From assembly GCA_963642885.1 (NCBI GenBank), contig CAVIJI010000008.1, positions 1 through 64,000 of the forward strand: a DNA stretch of 64,000 nucleotides, given 5' to 3'. This DNA comes from UMGS1696 sp963642885 (GTDB lineage: Bacteria; Bacillota; Clostridia; Oscillospirales; CAG-272). Of this stretch, positions 33,794-42,840 are shown piece by piece; position 1 is the stretch's first letter, and every line of letters begins with the position of its first letter. The notes below the pieces were generated by a model. It made no database searches, was not told the origin of the DNA, and worked only from the letters and a program-made list of their open reading frames with translations. Position numbers and translations under genes: made by a program.

Positions 33794-34798
33794 ATGATAG
33801 CCGTATTAAAAAGAGGAGTTTCGAAAAATCAGACAGACAGCTTCTGTGAATGGATTAAGGCTCAGGGAGTCGATGTGCATGTATATGTCGGTGAATTCCA
33901 AACAGTTGTAGGCCTTATAGGAGATACCACAAAAATCGATGCCGAATTAATGGCAGGCCTTGATATAGTCGAGAGCGTAAAGCATATTTCCGACCCGTTC
34001 AAAAGTGCTAACCGTAAATTTCATCCCGACGACTCTATAATCGATATCTCGGGTAAAACCTCGGTAGGCGGAAAAAACTTCACGGTAATAGCGGGTCCCT
34101 GCTCTGTTGAATCCGAAGAACAAATACTCGAGGTCGCCAAAGCCGTAAAAAAATCGGGAGCAACGATACTTCGCGGCGGAGCATTCAAACCACGCACTTC
34201 TCCTTACGACTTCCAGGGCTTGCGAGCCGACGGTATAGAGCTTTTACTTGAAGCGAAAAAGGAAACCGGTCTTCCGATCGTCACTGAAATTATGAACGCA
34301 AACCACCTTCCTTTATTCGAGGATGTCGACATTATCCAGGTAGGCGCAAGAAATATGCAGAACTTCGAGCTTCTTAAGGAACTCGGTAAAATAAGAAAAC
34401 CTATTTTGCTTAAGCGTGGTCTTGCCAATACGTTAAAGGAACTTCTTATGAGCGCCGAATATATCATGGCAGGCGGAAATGAAAATGTAATTCTTTGCGA
34501 ACGCGGTGTAAGAACATTTGAAACATACACGAGAAACACTCTCGATCTGTCAGCTGTTCCCATGCTTCACGAGCTCTCACACCTTCCCGTTATTGTCGAC
34601 CCGAGCCATGCAACGGGATTATCACGTTTGGTTAAGCCGATGGCTCTCGCAGCTGCCGCATGCGGTGCGGATGGTATTATGATAGAGGTACACAACAATC
34701 CCAAAGCCGCTCTCTGTGACGGTGCTCAGTCATTGACACCCGAACAATTCGACGACGTAATGTGTACAACAAAACGCGTGCTTGAAGCGGTAAAGTAA
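33794..34798 (+). CDS. aroF: 3-deoxy-7-phosphoheptulonate (DAHP) synthase, type I-beta with regulatory domain
   Basis: Condenses erythrose 4-phosphate and phosphoenolpyruvate to DAHP, the entry step to chorismate. The 334-residue protein has an N-terminal ferredoxin-like domain (residues 1-70, MIAVLKRGVSKNQTDSF) as in Thermotoga-type enzymes, where it mediates feedback inhibition by Tyr or Phe, followed by the barrel with VIAGPCSVESEEQI, ILRGGAFKPRTSPYDFQG, QVGARNMQNFELL, KPILLKRGL and HLPVIVDPSHATG. Metal and substrate residues are present. First gene of the operon, directly under the leader-peptide attenuator. Confidence 0.96.
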   Translation: MIAVLKRGVSKNQTDSFCEWIKAQGVDVHVYVGEFQTVVGLIGDTTKIDAELMAGLDIVESVKHISDPFKSANRKFHPDDSIIDISGKTSVGGKNFTVIAGPCSVESEEQILEVAKAVKKSGATILRGGAFKPRTSPYDFQGLRADGIELLLEAKKETGLPIVTEIMNANHLPLFEDVDIIQVGARNMQNFELLKELGKIRKPILLKRGLANTLKELLMSAEYIMAGGNENVILCERGVRTFETYTRNTLDLSAVPMLHELSHLPVIVDPSHATGLSRLVKPMALAAAACGADGIMIEVHNNPKAALCDGAQSLTPEQFDDVMCTTKRVLEAVK

Positions 34799-34819
34799 TC
34801 CGCATTCACCTGAATATTT

Positions 34820-35890
34820 ATGAAAATAATCAATGCCGGAAATTACAACATTATAATCGCACGCAATTCCCTCTCTCACCTCGGTGAGCACATTCAAAAT
34901 GCAATCGGCACGCACGACTGCAAGGTTCTTGTTATTTCAGATGATAACGTGTATAACCTGTATCACGAAACGGTCGAAATAAGCCTTACCGAGGCGGGAT
35001 TTATTCCCGTGAAAGCCTTTGTTTTCGAACATGGTGAAAAAAGCAAAAACCTTAATACACTCGGCAATATATTAAGCCATGCCGCGAACGAAGGTCTCAC
35101 TAGAGGTGATATAATCGTCGCGGTCGGGGGTGGAGTTGTAGGAGATATTGCGGGATTCGCATCTGCGGTATATCTGAGAGGCATAAGATATGTCTCGGTA
35201 CCGACTTCGATTCTCGCGGTGGTTGACTCCTCCGTTGGCGGAAAAACCGCCGTTGATATACCCGAGGGAAAAAATCTTGTCGGTGCATTTCATGAACCGT
35301 CTCTCGTTCTCAGCGACCCGACATTGTTCTCCACTCTGCCGAACGAATTTGTTTCCGATGGTATGGCAGAGGTAATAAAATACGGTGTGCTCGGAAATAC
35401 CGCACTGTTTTCGCTTCTCGAACAGTCCGATAACCTGTCTTCCGACATAGACGTCATCACTGCAGAGTGCATCAAAGACAAGGTAGATGTGGTTTCCCGA
35501 GATTATCTCGACAAGGGCGAAAGACAAAAGCTTAATCTCGGTCATACATTCGGTCACGGTATAGAAGCCCTATCGGGGTTCACCGTATCTCACGGTCATG
35601 CCGTTGCGTCGGGAATGTATTTCATTACCGAAAGTGCTGTCAGGTGCGGATTATGCGACAGAAACAGCCTTATCCGTCTTGAAAAGCTTCTGAAAAAATA
35701 TTCGCTCGACCCGTTTATTTATCGGAAATACAAAACAGCCGATTTGATTTCAGCATCATCGCGTGATAAGAAGAGAAACGGTGATAAAATAACATTGGTT
35801 GTTCCGCGTAAAATCGGCGAATGCGATCTTATGAAAATCAATTTCGATGATATCGAAAAAGTCATTACGGGAGAGTTCCGATGGAAATAA
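34820..35890 (+). CDS. aroB: 3-dehydroquinate synthase
   Basis: NAD- and metal-dependent conversion of DAHP to 3-dehydroquinate. The 356-residue protein shows FEHGEKSKNLNTL, the nucleotide site VGGGVVGDIAGFASAVYLRG, VPTSILAVVDSSVGGKTAVD, GMAEVIKYG and the metal-binding LNLGHTFGHGIE. Complete. Starts 22 bases after aroF; no strong SD is visible, suggesting coupling. Its end overlaps aroA by 10 bases. Confidence 0.97.
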   Translation: MKIINAGNYNIIIARNSLSHLGEHIQNAIGTHDCKVLVISDDNVYNLYHETVEISLTEAGFIPVKAFVFEHGEKSKNLNTLGNILSHAANEGLTRGDIIVAVGGGVVGDIAGFASAVYLRGIRYVSVPTSILAVVDSSVGGKTAVDIPEGKNLVGAFHEPSLVLSDPTLFSTLPNEFVSDGMAEVIKYGVLGNTALFSLLEQSDNLSSDIDVITAECIKDKVDVVSRDYLDKGERQKLNLGHTFGHGIEALSGFTVSHGHAVASGMYFITESAVRCGLCDRNSLIRLEKLLKKYSLDPFIYRKYKTADLISASSRDKKRNGDKITLVVPRKIGECDLMKINFDDIEKVITGEFRWK

Positions 35891-37134
35891 CACTCCTTTC
35901 GCCGAAACCGCACGGTACAATCAGTGCTATCGCTTCAAAATCGTATGCACACAGAATACTTATCTGTGCTGCTCTTGCCGATAAACAAACCATTATAAAA
36001 TGCTCTTCACGTTTGAGTGATGATATTGAAGCAACTGTATCATGTCTACGCTCACTCGGAACCGCGATCGATTGTACCGACGAAGGATTTATTGTAACAC
36101 CGATAAAAACAGCTCCGACCGAAGCTATCCTTCACCCTCGTGAATCGGGTTCGACTTTACGCTTTCTGATTCCGATTGCCGCGGCTCTCGGAACCGAAAC
36201 CGAATTCGTAACGGAAGGAAGACTTTCGTCTCGTCCTCTCTCGCCTCTCACAGATGAGCTTGAGAAACACGGTGCGCGATTTACATCGAACCCATTAAAA
36301 ATCAAAGGCAAAATCACACCGGGCACATATACCATGAACGGTTCCGTCTCATCTCAATTCACGACGGGATTAATGCTTTCCCTCTCCTATTTCGACACGA
36401 AAAGTGTTATAATATTGGAAGGAAATATCGAGTCGAAACCTTATATCGACTTAACAATACAGGTGCTTGCGTCATTCGGTGTAATTGTTTCCGAAGAAGA
36501 ACATGCTTACACCGTGTGCGGCAAACCACGTTCGCCTTCGATTACAGCTGTTGAAGGTGACTGGTCAAACGCGGCGTTCATGCTTGCCATGGGTACCATT
36601 GCGGACAACACACACAATGACGGAATAACCGTTACGGGTTTAAACACGGCATCGGCTCAAGGTGACCGTAAAATAGTCGATATTCTTTCCGAATTCGGAG
36701 CGAATGTGGCAATCGGCAACAGCAGTGTTACCGTGAAAAAATCAAAGCTTCACGGTATTGAGCTGAACGCATCGGATATACCCGATCTCGTACCGATAAT
36801 GTCGATTGTGGCCATGTCAGCCGAGGGAGACACCGTTATACGGAATTGCGGAAGACTCAGGTTCAAGGAAAGTGACAGAATCGAATCTATATGTGAGATG
36901 ATAACAGCTTTCGGAGGAAACATTTCGGTAAATAACGATGTAATAACGATCCGCGGCGGAATAACCGAAAGAAACAATATCGTCATAGACTCATTCAACG
37001 ACCACCGAATTGTTATGGCGGCGGCAGCAGGTTCAATACTCGCCGATTCACCCGTTACAATTAAAAATTGTGAAGCGGTTTCGAAATCATATCCGAGCTT
37101 TTTCGATGACTTCGGAAAGCTCTGTATTAATTGA
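35881..37134 (+). CDS. aroA: 3-phosphoshikimate 1-carboxyvinyltransferase (EPSP synthase)
   Basis: Transfers enolpyruvate from PEP to shikimate 3-phosphate. The 417-residue enzyme has the S3P-binding ASKSYAHR near the start, ESGSTLRFLIPIAAALG (PEP site region), NGSVSSQFTTGLMLSL, the catalytic DIPDLVPIMSIVAM and RLRFKESDRIESI, and FNDHRIVMAAA. The PEP-site segment reads ESGSTLRF where the common class I consensus is N-A-G-T-A-x-R; this segment marks it as a class II-like enzyme. Overlaps aroB by 10 bases. Confidence 0.96.
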   Translation: MEITLLSPKPHGTISAIASKSYAHRILICAALADKQTIIKCSSRLSDDIEATVSCLRSLGTAIDCTDEGFIVTPIKTAPTEAILHPRESGSTLRFLIPIAAALGTETEFVTEGRLSSRPLSPLTDELEKHGARFTSNPLKIKGKITPGTYTMNGSVSSQFTTGLMLSLSYFDTKSVIILEGNIESKPYIDLTIQVLASFGVIVSEEEHAYTVCGKPRSPSITAVEGDWSNAAFMLAMGTIADNTHNDGITVTGLNTASAQGDRKIVDILSEFGANVAIGNSSVTVKKSKLHGIELNASDIPDLVPIMSIVAMSAEGDTVIRNCGRLRFKESDRIESICEMITAFGGNISVNNDVITIRGGITERNNIVIDSFNDHRIVMAAAAGSILADSPVTIKNCEAVSKSYPSFFDDFGKLCIN

Positions 37135-37210
37135 AAGCATAGTTTCTTCGATTTTCAACCTTGAAATCAGTGTAAATTAATTTATTCTGCGTATCCTACA
37201 GGAGGATTAT

Positions 37211-38305
37211 ATGACATCGTACGGAAAAAACATTAAAATAGAGGTTTTCGGCGGGTCTCATGACCCCGAGATAGGTGCAACAGTATGCGGAATCCCCGCG
37301 AATATATCGGTTGACACCGACAAGCTTCTGACTTTTATGCAAAGGCGAGCTCCCGGACAGGGTAAATATTCAACAACACGCAAGGAAAGTGATATTCCGA
37401 TATTTATAAGCGGTCTGGACGGTAATAACATTACTACCGGTGAAACACTCAAAATCATCATAAAAAACGAGGATGCGCATTCCGATGAATACCTGAAAAT
37501 CGTCTCTAAGCCACGTCCGTCACACGCCGATTATCCCGCGATAATCAAATCGGAAGGAAAAGCGGATCTTCGCGGAGGCGGTCATTTTTCCGGTAGACTG
37601 ACGGCTCCTATATGTGCTGTCGGAGGCATACTCAAGAATGAGCTCGAAAAGCGCGGTATTTATATTTGCGCTCATATTGAATCCATAGGAAGCGCTCTTG
37701 ATTACCGTTTTGATCCCGTAGATGTGTGCCTTGACGATTTCAACACCGTTCTCTCGAACAGTCTTCCTGTTCTCAATTCAAAATCAGCCGATAACATGCT
37801 GAAAATCATAGACGGGGCGAAAATGCAGCAGGATTCCGTAGGCGGAGTTATCGAATGTGCCGTCATAGGATTACCTGTGGGTCTCGGTGAGCATATGTTC
37901 TGCGGTATGGAGTCGCGTATTTCCGCCGCGATGTTTTCGATTCCCGCAGTAAAGGGAATCGAATTCGGAGCGGGCTTCGCTTCCACAGATATGTACGGCT
38001 CGGAAAATAACGATCCATTCTACTATAACAACGGTGTTGTTCGCACAAAGACCAATAACTGCGGCGGAATTCTCGGAGGAATGACAGACGGTATGCCTCT
38101 CATATTCCGATGCGCCGTAAAACCGACACCCTCGATAGGACTGCAGCAGGAAACAGTCGATCTCACAACACACGAAAATACCGTAATAAGCGTAGAAGGA
38201 CGTCATGATCCGTGTATTGTTCCGCGCGCGGTACCCGTTGTGGAAGCTATGTGCGCGGCGGCAATATTCGACACGATGCTTGATAACGGAGAAACAGAAA
38301 AATAA
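37211..38305 (+). CDS. aroC: Chorismate synthase
   Basis: Makes chorismate from EPSP with reduced FMN as catalyst. The 364-residue protein begins SYGKNIKIEVFGGSHDPEIGA, has RRAPGQGKYSTTRKESD, RPSHADYPAIIKSEGKADLRGGGHFSGR (the conserved core), DSVGGVIECAVIGLPVGLGE, and the C-terminal GRHDPCIVPRAVPVVEAMCA. Complete. Strong SD ACAGGAGG. A 76-base spacer separates it from aroA without a clear terminator. Confidence 0.97.
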   Translation: MTSYGKNIKIEVFGGSHDPEIGATVCGIPANISVDTDKLLTFMQRRAPGQGKYSTTRKESDIPIFISGLDGNNITTGETLKIIIKNEDAHSDEYLKIVSKPRPSHADYPAIIKSEGKADLRGGGHFSGRLTAPICAVGGILKNELEKRGIYICAHIESIGSALDYRFDPVDVCLDDFNTVLSNSLPVLNSKSADNMLKIIDGAKMQQDSVGGVIECAVIGLPVGLGEHMFCGMESRISAAMFSIPAVKGIEFGAGFASTDMYGSENNDPFYYNNGVVRTKTNNCGGILGGMTDGMPLIFRCAVKPTPSIGLQQETVDLTTHENTVISVEGRHDPCIVPRAVPVVEAMCAAAIFDTMLDNGETEK

Positions 38306-38324
38306 TCTGAGGTTATCGATAATA

Positions 38325-39569
38325 ATGAAAGAATCAAACGAACTAAGATGCGGTCTTATAGGCAAACCGCTCGGACACAGTTATTCACCGCAAATACATT
38401 CACACCTCGGCGATTATGAATACCGGCTTATAGAGCTTGACGAAGACGATGTCGGCACATTCATAAAAGCAGGTGATTACGATGCTCTGAATGTAACAAT
38501 CCCATATAAGAAAACAGTCATGCGGTATCTTGACGTTATATCACCCGAAGCTTTGAGAATCGGCTCGGTTAATACCGTAACTCACATGCGGGATGGCAGG
38601 CTCAAAGGTGACAACACAGATTACTACGGTTTTTCTTACATGATTGACAAAGGCGAAATTAATATCGGCGGTAAAAAAGTGCTTATTCTCGGCAGCGGCG
38701 GAGCTTCTATGACCGCACGCACGGTAGCGGCTGACAGAGATGCGAGAGAGGTTGTAATCATCTCCCGTCACGGTAAGGATAACTACGACAACATTGCCGT
38801 TCATTTCGACTGTGATATTATTATCAACACCACTCCCGTGGGAATGTTTCCGAACAACGGTGATTCTCCGGTATCTCTCGACTGTTTTCCGAACTTGTGC
38901 GGTGTTGTCGACATGATATACAATCCTTCGAAAACCGCTCTGATTTTGGAAGCCGAAGAAAAAGGTATACCGTGTATTTCGGGATTGTGCATGCTTGTCG
39001 CTCAGGCAAAAGCAGCATCAGAGCTTTTTACGGGACGAAAAATCGAAAACGAAATCATAGACAAAATTACATCTTTGATTGAATTCGAGACAAAAAATAT
39101 CACGCTGATCGGGATGCCGGGTGTCGGTAAAACAACAAACGGCAAATTAATCGCCGAAAAGCTCAATCGTAAATTCATAGATATTGACGAGGAAATCGTA
39201 AAGCGAAGCGGTACGACGATTCCGCTGATATTCTCGGAGCACGGAGAAGAATATTTCAGAAATATCGAGCACAATGTCCTCGCTGAGTACTCTAAAATGT
39301 CGGGATTGGTAATTTCATGCGGCGGAGGCGTGGTCACACGCCACGACAACTGCAACCTAATAAAGGAAAACAGTACCGTAGTTTTTCTCAGGCGTGATGT
39401 CTCCTCCCTGCCGAAGGAAGGAAGACCTGTTTCTCTCGCAAATGATCTGCAGTCTCTGTATGCAAAACGTCTTCCGTTATATATGTACGCGGCAGATGTG
39501 ATATATGATATATACGGAGATTCCGATACTACATCCGATGATATAATCGATATTTTAAAGAAGCGCTGA
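38325..39569 (+). CDS. aroEK: Bifunctional shikimate dehydrogenase-shikimate kinase (AroE-AroK fusion)
   Basis: One 414-residue chain with two enzymes that act in succession. Residues 1-250 are AroE: GLIGKPLGHSYSPQIHS, NVTIPYKKTVMRYLD (catalytic Lys), NTDYYGF (catalytic Asp), and the NADP loop LILGSGGASMTARTVA. From about residue 258 follows AroK: NITLIGMPGVGKTTNGKLIA (P-loop), FIDIDEEI (shikimate-binding Asp), FRNIEHNVL, CGGGVVT, and the lid Arg in GRPVSL. Both sites look intact. It oxidises/reduces dehydroshikimate-shikimate and phosphorylates shikimate. The ATG at 38325 begins the AroE domain; the frame is open further upstream over the end of aroC but without a fitting start. Confidence 0.94.
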   Translation: MKESNELRCGLIGKPLGHSYSPQIHSHLGDYEYRLIELDEDDVGTFIKAGDYDALNVTIPYKKTVMRYLDVISPEALRIGSVNTVTHMRDGRLKGDNTDYYGFSYMIDKGEINIGGKKVLILGSGGASMTARTVAADRDAREVVIISRHGKDNYDNIAVHFDCDIIINTTPVGMFPNNGDSPVSLDCFPNLCGVVDMIYNPSKTALILEAEEKGIPCISGLCMLVAQAKAASELFTGRKIENEIIDKITSLIEFETKNITLIGMPGVGKTTNGKLIAEKLNRKFIDIDEEIVKRSGTTIPLIFSEHGEEYFRNIEHNVLAEYSKMSGLVISCGGGVVTRHDNCNLIKENSTVVFLRRDVSSLPKEGRPVSLANDLQSLYAKRLPLYMYAADVIYDIYGDSDTTSDDIIDILKKR

Positions 39570-39590
39570 CTCAGTGAGGATAATGCAACA

Positions 39591-40028
39591 ATGAAATTAC
39601 TTATAATAAACGGTCCGAACATAAATATGCTCGGGATAAGAGAGCCTGATATATACGGAAAGCAGGATTACAATACCCTGCTATCGTTAGTGGACAAAAC
39701 CTGCTCCGAAAACAATATCGAATATGAATGCTATCAATCGAATCACGAAGGTGACATTGTCGATAAAATACAAGCGGCATACAACAGATTCGACGGAATA
39801 GTCATAAATCCCGCGGCGTATACCCACACAAGTGTTGCTATACTCGATGCATTAAAAGCGGTAAATATTCCGACTGTCGAGGTACATATTTCCGATGTCA
39901 ACAATCGAGAACAGTTTCGTCGGATTTCTTATGTTTCTCTTGCGGCCGAGAAAACCATTTCGGGACACGGAATCGAAGGATATTCGGAAGCGATAATATG
40001 GCTGAAGGATTATATTTCGCGGTTATGA
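39591..40028 (+). CDS. aroQ: 3-dehydroquinate dehydratase, type II
   Basis: Dehydrates 3-dehydroquinate to 3-dehydroshikimate; type II is a small dodecameric enzyme unrelated to AroD. The 145-residue protein has LLIINGPNINMLGIREPDIYG, with the catalytic Tyr at YG, QSNHEGDIVDKIQ, INPAAYTHTSVAILDAL and VEVHISDVNNREQFR and a GHG near the end. Complete, last gene of the operon. With aroF, B, A, C and EK it completes the route from primary metabolites to chorismate. Confidence 0.97.
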   Translation: MKLLIINGPNINMLGIREPDIYGKQDYNTLLSLVDKTCSENNIEYECYQSNHEGDIVDKIQAAYNRFDGIVINPAAYTHTSVAILDALKAVNIPTVEVHISDVNNREQFRRISYVSLAAEKTISGHGIEGYSEAIIWLKDYISRL

Positions 40029-40061
40029 TTAACTGCCGGCAATAAACACACCATCGAACGA

Positions 40062-40110
40062 AAACAAACTCAAGGTAATGTGTTAACATGACTTTGAGTT
40101 TGTTTTTTTA
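40062..40110 (+). terminator. Intrinsic terminator of the shikimate operon
   Basis: AAACTCAA at 40066-40073 pairs with TTGAGTTT at 40094-40101, with GT..AC pairs inside, followed by seven T (40103-40109). Confidence 0.85.
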
Positions 40111-40232
40111 CGGTATCATTTTGTCTCATCGATATCACACGGCATCAAATCGTGCTTTTTTGCGGATATTACCAAATTGTCAGTTCGCAAAATTCTTAAT
40201 AATGACACAAAATAACTACAATAGACAATATG

Positions 40233-40257
40233 TACAAAAATGACTGTTATTTTTGTA
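40233..40257. repeat. Perfect 9-bp inverted repeat in the aroQ-ABC permease spacer
   Basis: TACAAAAAT at 40233-40241 and ATTTTTGTA at 40249-40257 with a 7-base centre. The 310-base AT-rich spacer (40111-40419) otherwise shows no gene. The repeat could be an operator for the transporter genes downstream or a weak terminator; the sequence does not decide. Confidence 0.5.
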
Positions 40258-40419
40258 TTACTAAAAATGAATAAATTTATGTTGTTCACAATTATATAAT
40301 ATATTTTTAAAATAATTCATGTTATAATAATCGTTGATAACTATGTATTTGAGCAAAGCAAAGGAGGAAGGCAGATTTTGAGCTGCGAGTATGCGGTTTG
40401 AATACTGTCGTTTTCAGTT

Positions 40420-42690
40420 TTGGAAAAAATATTCGAATACCTAAAAAGAAGCCTGACAATCGCATGGAAAAGCGTATTTTTTAATTTTAAACAGTATTTT
40501 TGCTTCTTCATGGCGATAATCATTGTTCAGGTACTCTACGGAATGATGTCGGTATCGGCGGATAACAACAACAATGTCGAATACCAGCATGTTATGGAAG
40601 AATACAACTATCATATGGTGCTCAAGGGATTGAATGAAGACCAAGCCCGCTACCTTATTAAAGACGAGGGAACGGTATTCAAGAGCGATGTGATATTCGA
40701 AGTCGTCTCTTCCGAACAATACGTTAACTCACTCACAGGCGAGAACAGATATGATGTGTATCTGTACTTCACAGGCGACCTTGACCAGTGCATGAAGAGG
40801 TTCGAAAAGAGCTATCAGCCCGATTTAGCCGCTCTCGGTGATGCGGACAGAACGTTCACAAAAGCTACGACACCTCTTATGACTTTCTCGAAAAATATTG
40901 CCGCCAATACGACAACATTTGTCTTTGTAACGATAATACTTCTTGCCGTATCGATATTCCTGCTTACATCACTGTACAATATCAGGATTAACCAGTACAA
41001 ATTCCAGTACGGTATATATCTTACATTCGGTGCCGATTTCAAAATGCTCTTCTCCACCGCATTTTGGGAGCTGTTTGTTATATTCGTTGTTACGTTTATT
41101 CCGTCTCTCGGAATCTCCACACTTATCTCGTATCTGATGTACAGCGCTTCGGGTTACGGATTTATATTCAACGGCCTGTCGATACTGAAAATATTCCTGT
41201 TTACTTTGATTGTAATACTCGCTTCGGTATGGACACCTATGAAGATTATGTCCGTGAAGGACCCTATGTCCCTTATCATTACGGAAGATAACTCCAACCT
41301 TGTAACATCCCCTATGCGTTCTTTCAATATTTTTGCGGAAAAGTTCCCCGTAAAGTACGAATTCTATTCGATTTGGCGTTTCAGAAAGTACAATATACAG
41401 CTTCTCAGCACTGCTATCGTATTCTGTGCACTGTTTATCATGGGACTCTACATGGCGGACATCTACACTACGGACTTATATTACCCTCGTCCTCAGTTCG
41501 AGGTTAACCTCTCGGAATCCGGCTTTGAATATGATGAGCTTATGAGCACAGAGCTTTATAATATGAGCGGTGTAAATGCGGTTGAGATCAACGATAACTC
41601 CACGGAAGCCTACGAAAATGCTTCTCACATGATAGTAGAGAAGAAAAACGTACGTGCATTTAAAAATCTCGTTAATTATGCGGGAACCGAGTTTGACACA
41701 GGCGACAAGAACTGGCGTGTATCAAGCGACATTGTCTACAAGGCCATGACCGCCGAGCAGGTGCGTATCCTCGAGGATTATGATTACGAAGGAGATGTCA
41801 CGAGCGTTCTTCAGCCGGGTTATGTTGTTATAGGCGACTCCATATCAAACGTCCCGACATATAAGTTTAATGTCGGAGATAAGATATATATTTCCGTTAA
41901 GACAGGCCAAATCAAATCTGTCGATTCGAATGTAACAGGACGTTCTCTTCTGAAAAACCAGATTGATTTCTTCCATTACGAATACCATGAATTCACAATC
42001 GGCGCGATAATCTATGATATTCCCTCCGGATCCACTCCCATATTCATGAATTTCGACGATTACTACACAATCACGGGAAAAGTTCCGAAAGCCACATCAT
42101 TCAATGTTTATGTCGAAAAGGATATAACAACAGAAGAAGTTAACGCACTGTATTCCGAAATCAGAAGCTGGAGCCATACTTACGGTGATGTTAAGGTATC
42201 CAACAAGGATATTACATTGACCAACGCTATCGCAGCAGATAAGCACTATAATGAGCTTTATATCTGTATTTCTCTGCTTATTCTTCTCATTTCTCCTCTG
42301 GTATGGTTCTTCTCACAGACACTTTACTACACAAAGAGAGAAAAGGAATTCAATATCCTTCAATCAATCGGTGCTATACAGAAGGAAATCAAACAGATTT
42401 ATCTGCAGGGCGGCTTGTGTATGGCTGTAATGTCGCTGTTCGTTTCGATAATACTCAGCTATGCGGGCAGCTATATCCTCTTCTACATCTACAATGTAGT
42501 TATGCCGTATTTCACCGGCGAAAATGTCCGTTATGTGTTCTATATGCCATGGTATGCTATCCTTACAAGCATCGTTATGTCTGTGGCATGCGGATTCTTC
42601 TCTACATACCTCCCGTACAGAAGCTATTACAAGAGCCGCTACTCACTTCAGAACGGCGGAGCGGGCGCCGAATATTCCGGAGAAGAATAA
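40420..42690 (+). CDS. ABC transporter permease, FtsX/MacB type with two FtsX units
   Basis: A 756-residue membrane protein: one segment at about residues 25-45, an extracytoplasmic part of roughly 110 residues, three segments (TFVFVTIILLAVSIFLLTSL, LFVIFVVTFIPSLGISTLI, IFLFTLIVILASVWTPM), then a second unit with one segment (LLSTAIVFCALFIMGLYM), a second large outer domain of about 250 residues, and three final segments. This is the duplicated FtsX layout of BceB/VraG and MacB-like permeases that move peptides, antibiotics or lipids or act mechanically on them. The start is uncertain: I use the TTG at 40420, which lacks its own SD. GGAGG at 40363-40367 instead precedes a 7-codon frame starting TTG at 40378. 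The ATPase follows 150 bases later. No two-component system is adjacent. Confidence 0.8.
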   Translation: MEKIFEYLKRSLTIAWKSVFFNFKQYFCFFMAIIIVQVLYGMMSVSADNNNNVEYQHVMEEYNYHMVLKGLNEDQARYLIKDEGTVFKSDVIFEVVSSEQYVNSLTGENRYDVYLYFTGDLDQCMKRFEKSYQPDLAALGDADRTFTKATTPLMTFSKNIAANTTTFVFVTIILLAVSIFLLTSLYNIRINQYKFQYGIYLTFGADFKMLFSTAFWELFVIFVVTFIPSLGISTLISYLMYSASGYGFIFNGLSILKIFLFTLIVILASVWTPMKIMSVKDPMSLIITEDNSNLVTSPMRSFNIFAEKFPVKYEFYSIWRFRKYNIQLLSTAIVFCALFIMGLYMADIYTTDLYYPRPQFEVNLSESGFEYDELMSTELYNMSGVNAVEINDNSTEAYENASHMIVEKKNVRAFKNLVNYAGTEFDTGDKNWRVSSDIVYKAMTAEQVRILEDYDYEGDVTSVLQPGYVVIGDSISNVPTYKFNVGDKIYISVKTGQIKSVDSNVTGRSLLKNQIDFFHYEYHEFTIGAIIYDIPSGSTPIFMNFDDYYTITGKVPKATSFNVYVEKDITTEEVNALYSEIRSWSHTYGDVKVSNKDITLTNAIAADKHYNELYICISLLILLISPLVWFFSQTLYYTKREKEFNILQSIGAIQKEIKQIYLQGGLCMAVMSLFVSIILSYAGSYILFYIYNVVMPYFTGENVRYVFYMPWYAILTSIVMSVACGFFSTYLPYRSYYKSRYSLQNGGAGAEYSGEE

Positions 42691-42840
42691 TATCATCCTC
42701 AATGTGATTATGTCTTCTTCAGATAGTTCGGTACAAAGATTTTCGTCACAGACGATACAGACGAACTAATCGAAATTTTCAATTTAAATTTAATTCTTAC
42801 AAATCATCCAATGATTATGTGAAAGGTCAGGATTATAAAA

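Noticed and set aside
37135..37210. Terminator or promoter between aroA and aroC
   Set aside because: No hairpin with T-tract and no convincing -35/-10 pair; read as an operon-internal spacer.
38205..38324. N-terminal extension of aroEK over the end of aroC
   Set aside because: No SD and no homology to AroE N-termini; ATG 38325 begins the conserved GLIGKPLGHSYSPQ region closely.
42691..42840. Possible small gene between permease and ATPase of the FtsX-type transporter
   Set aside because: Only short frames without SD; treated as a plain 150-base spacer.
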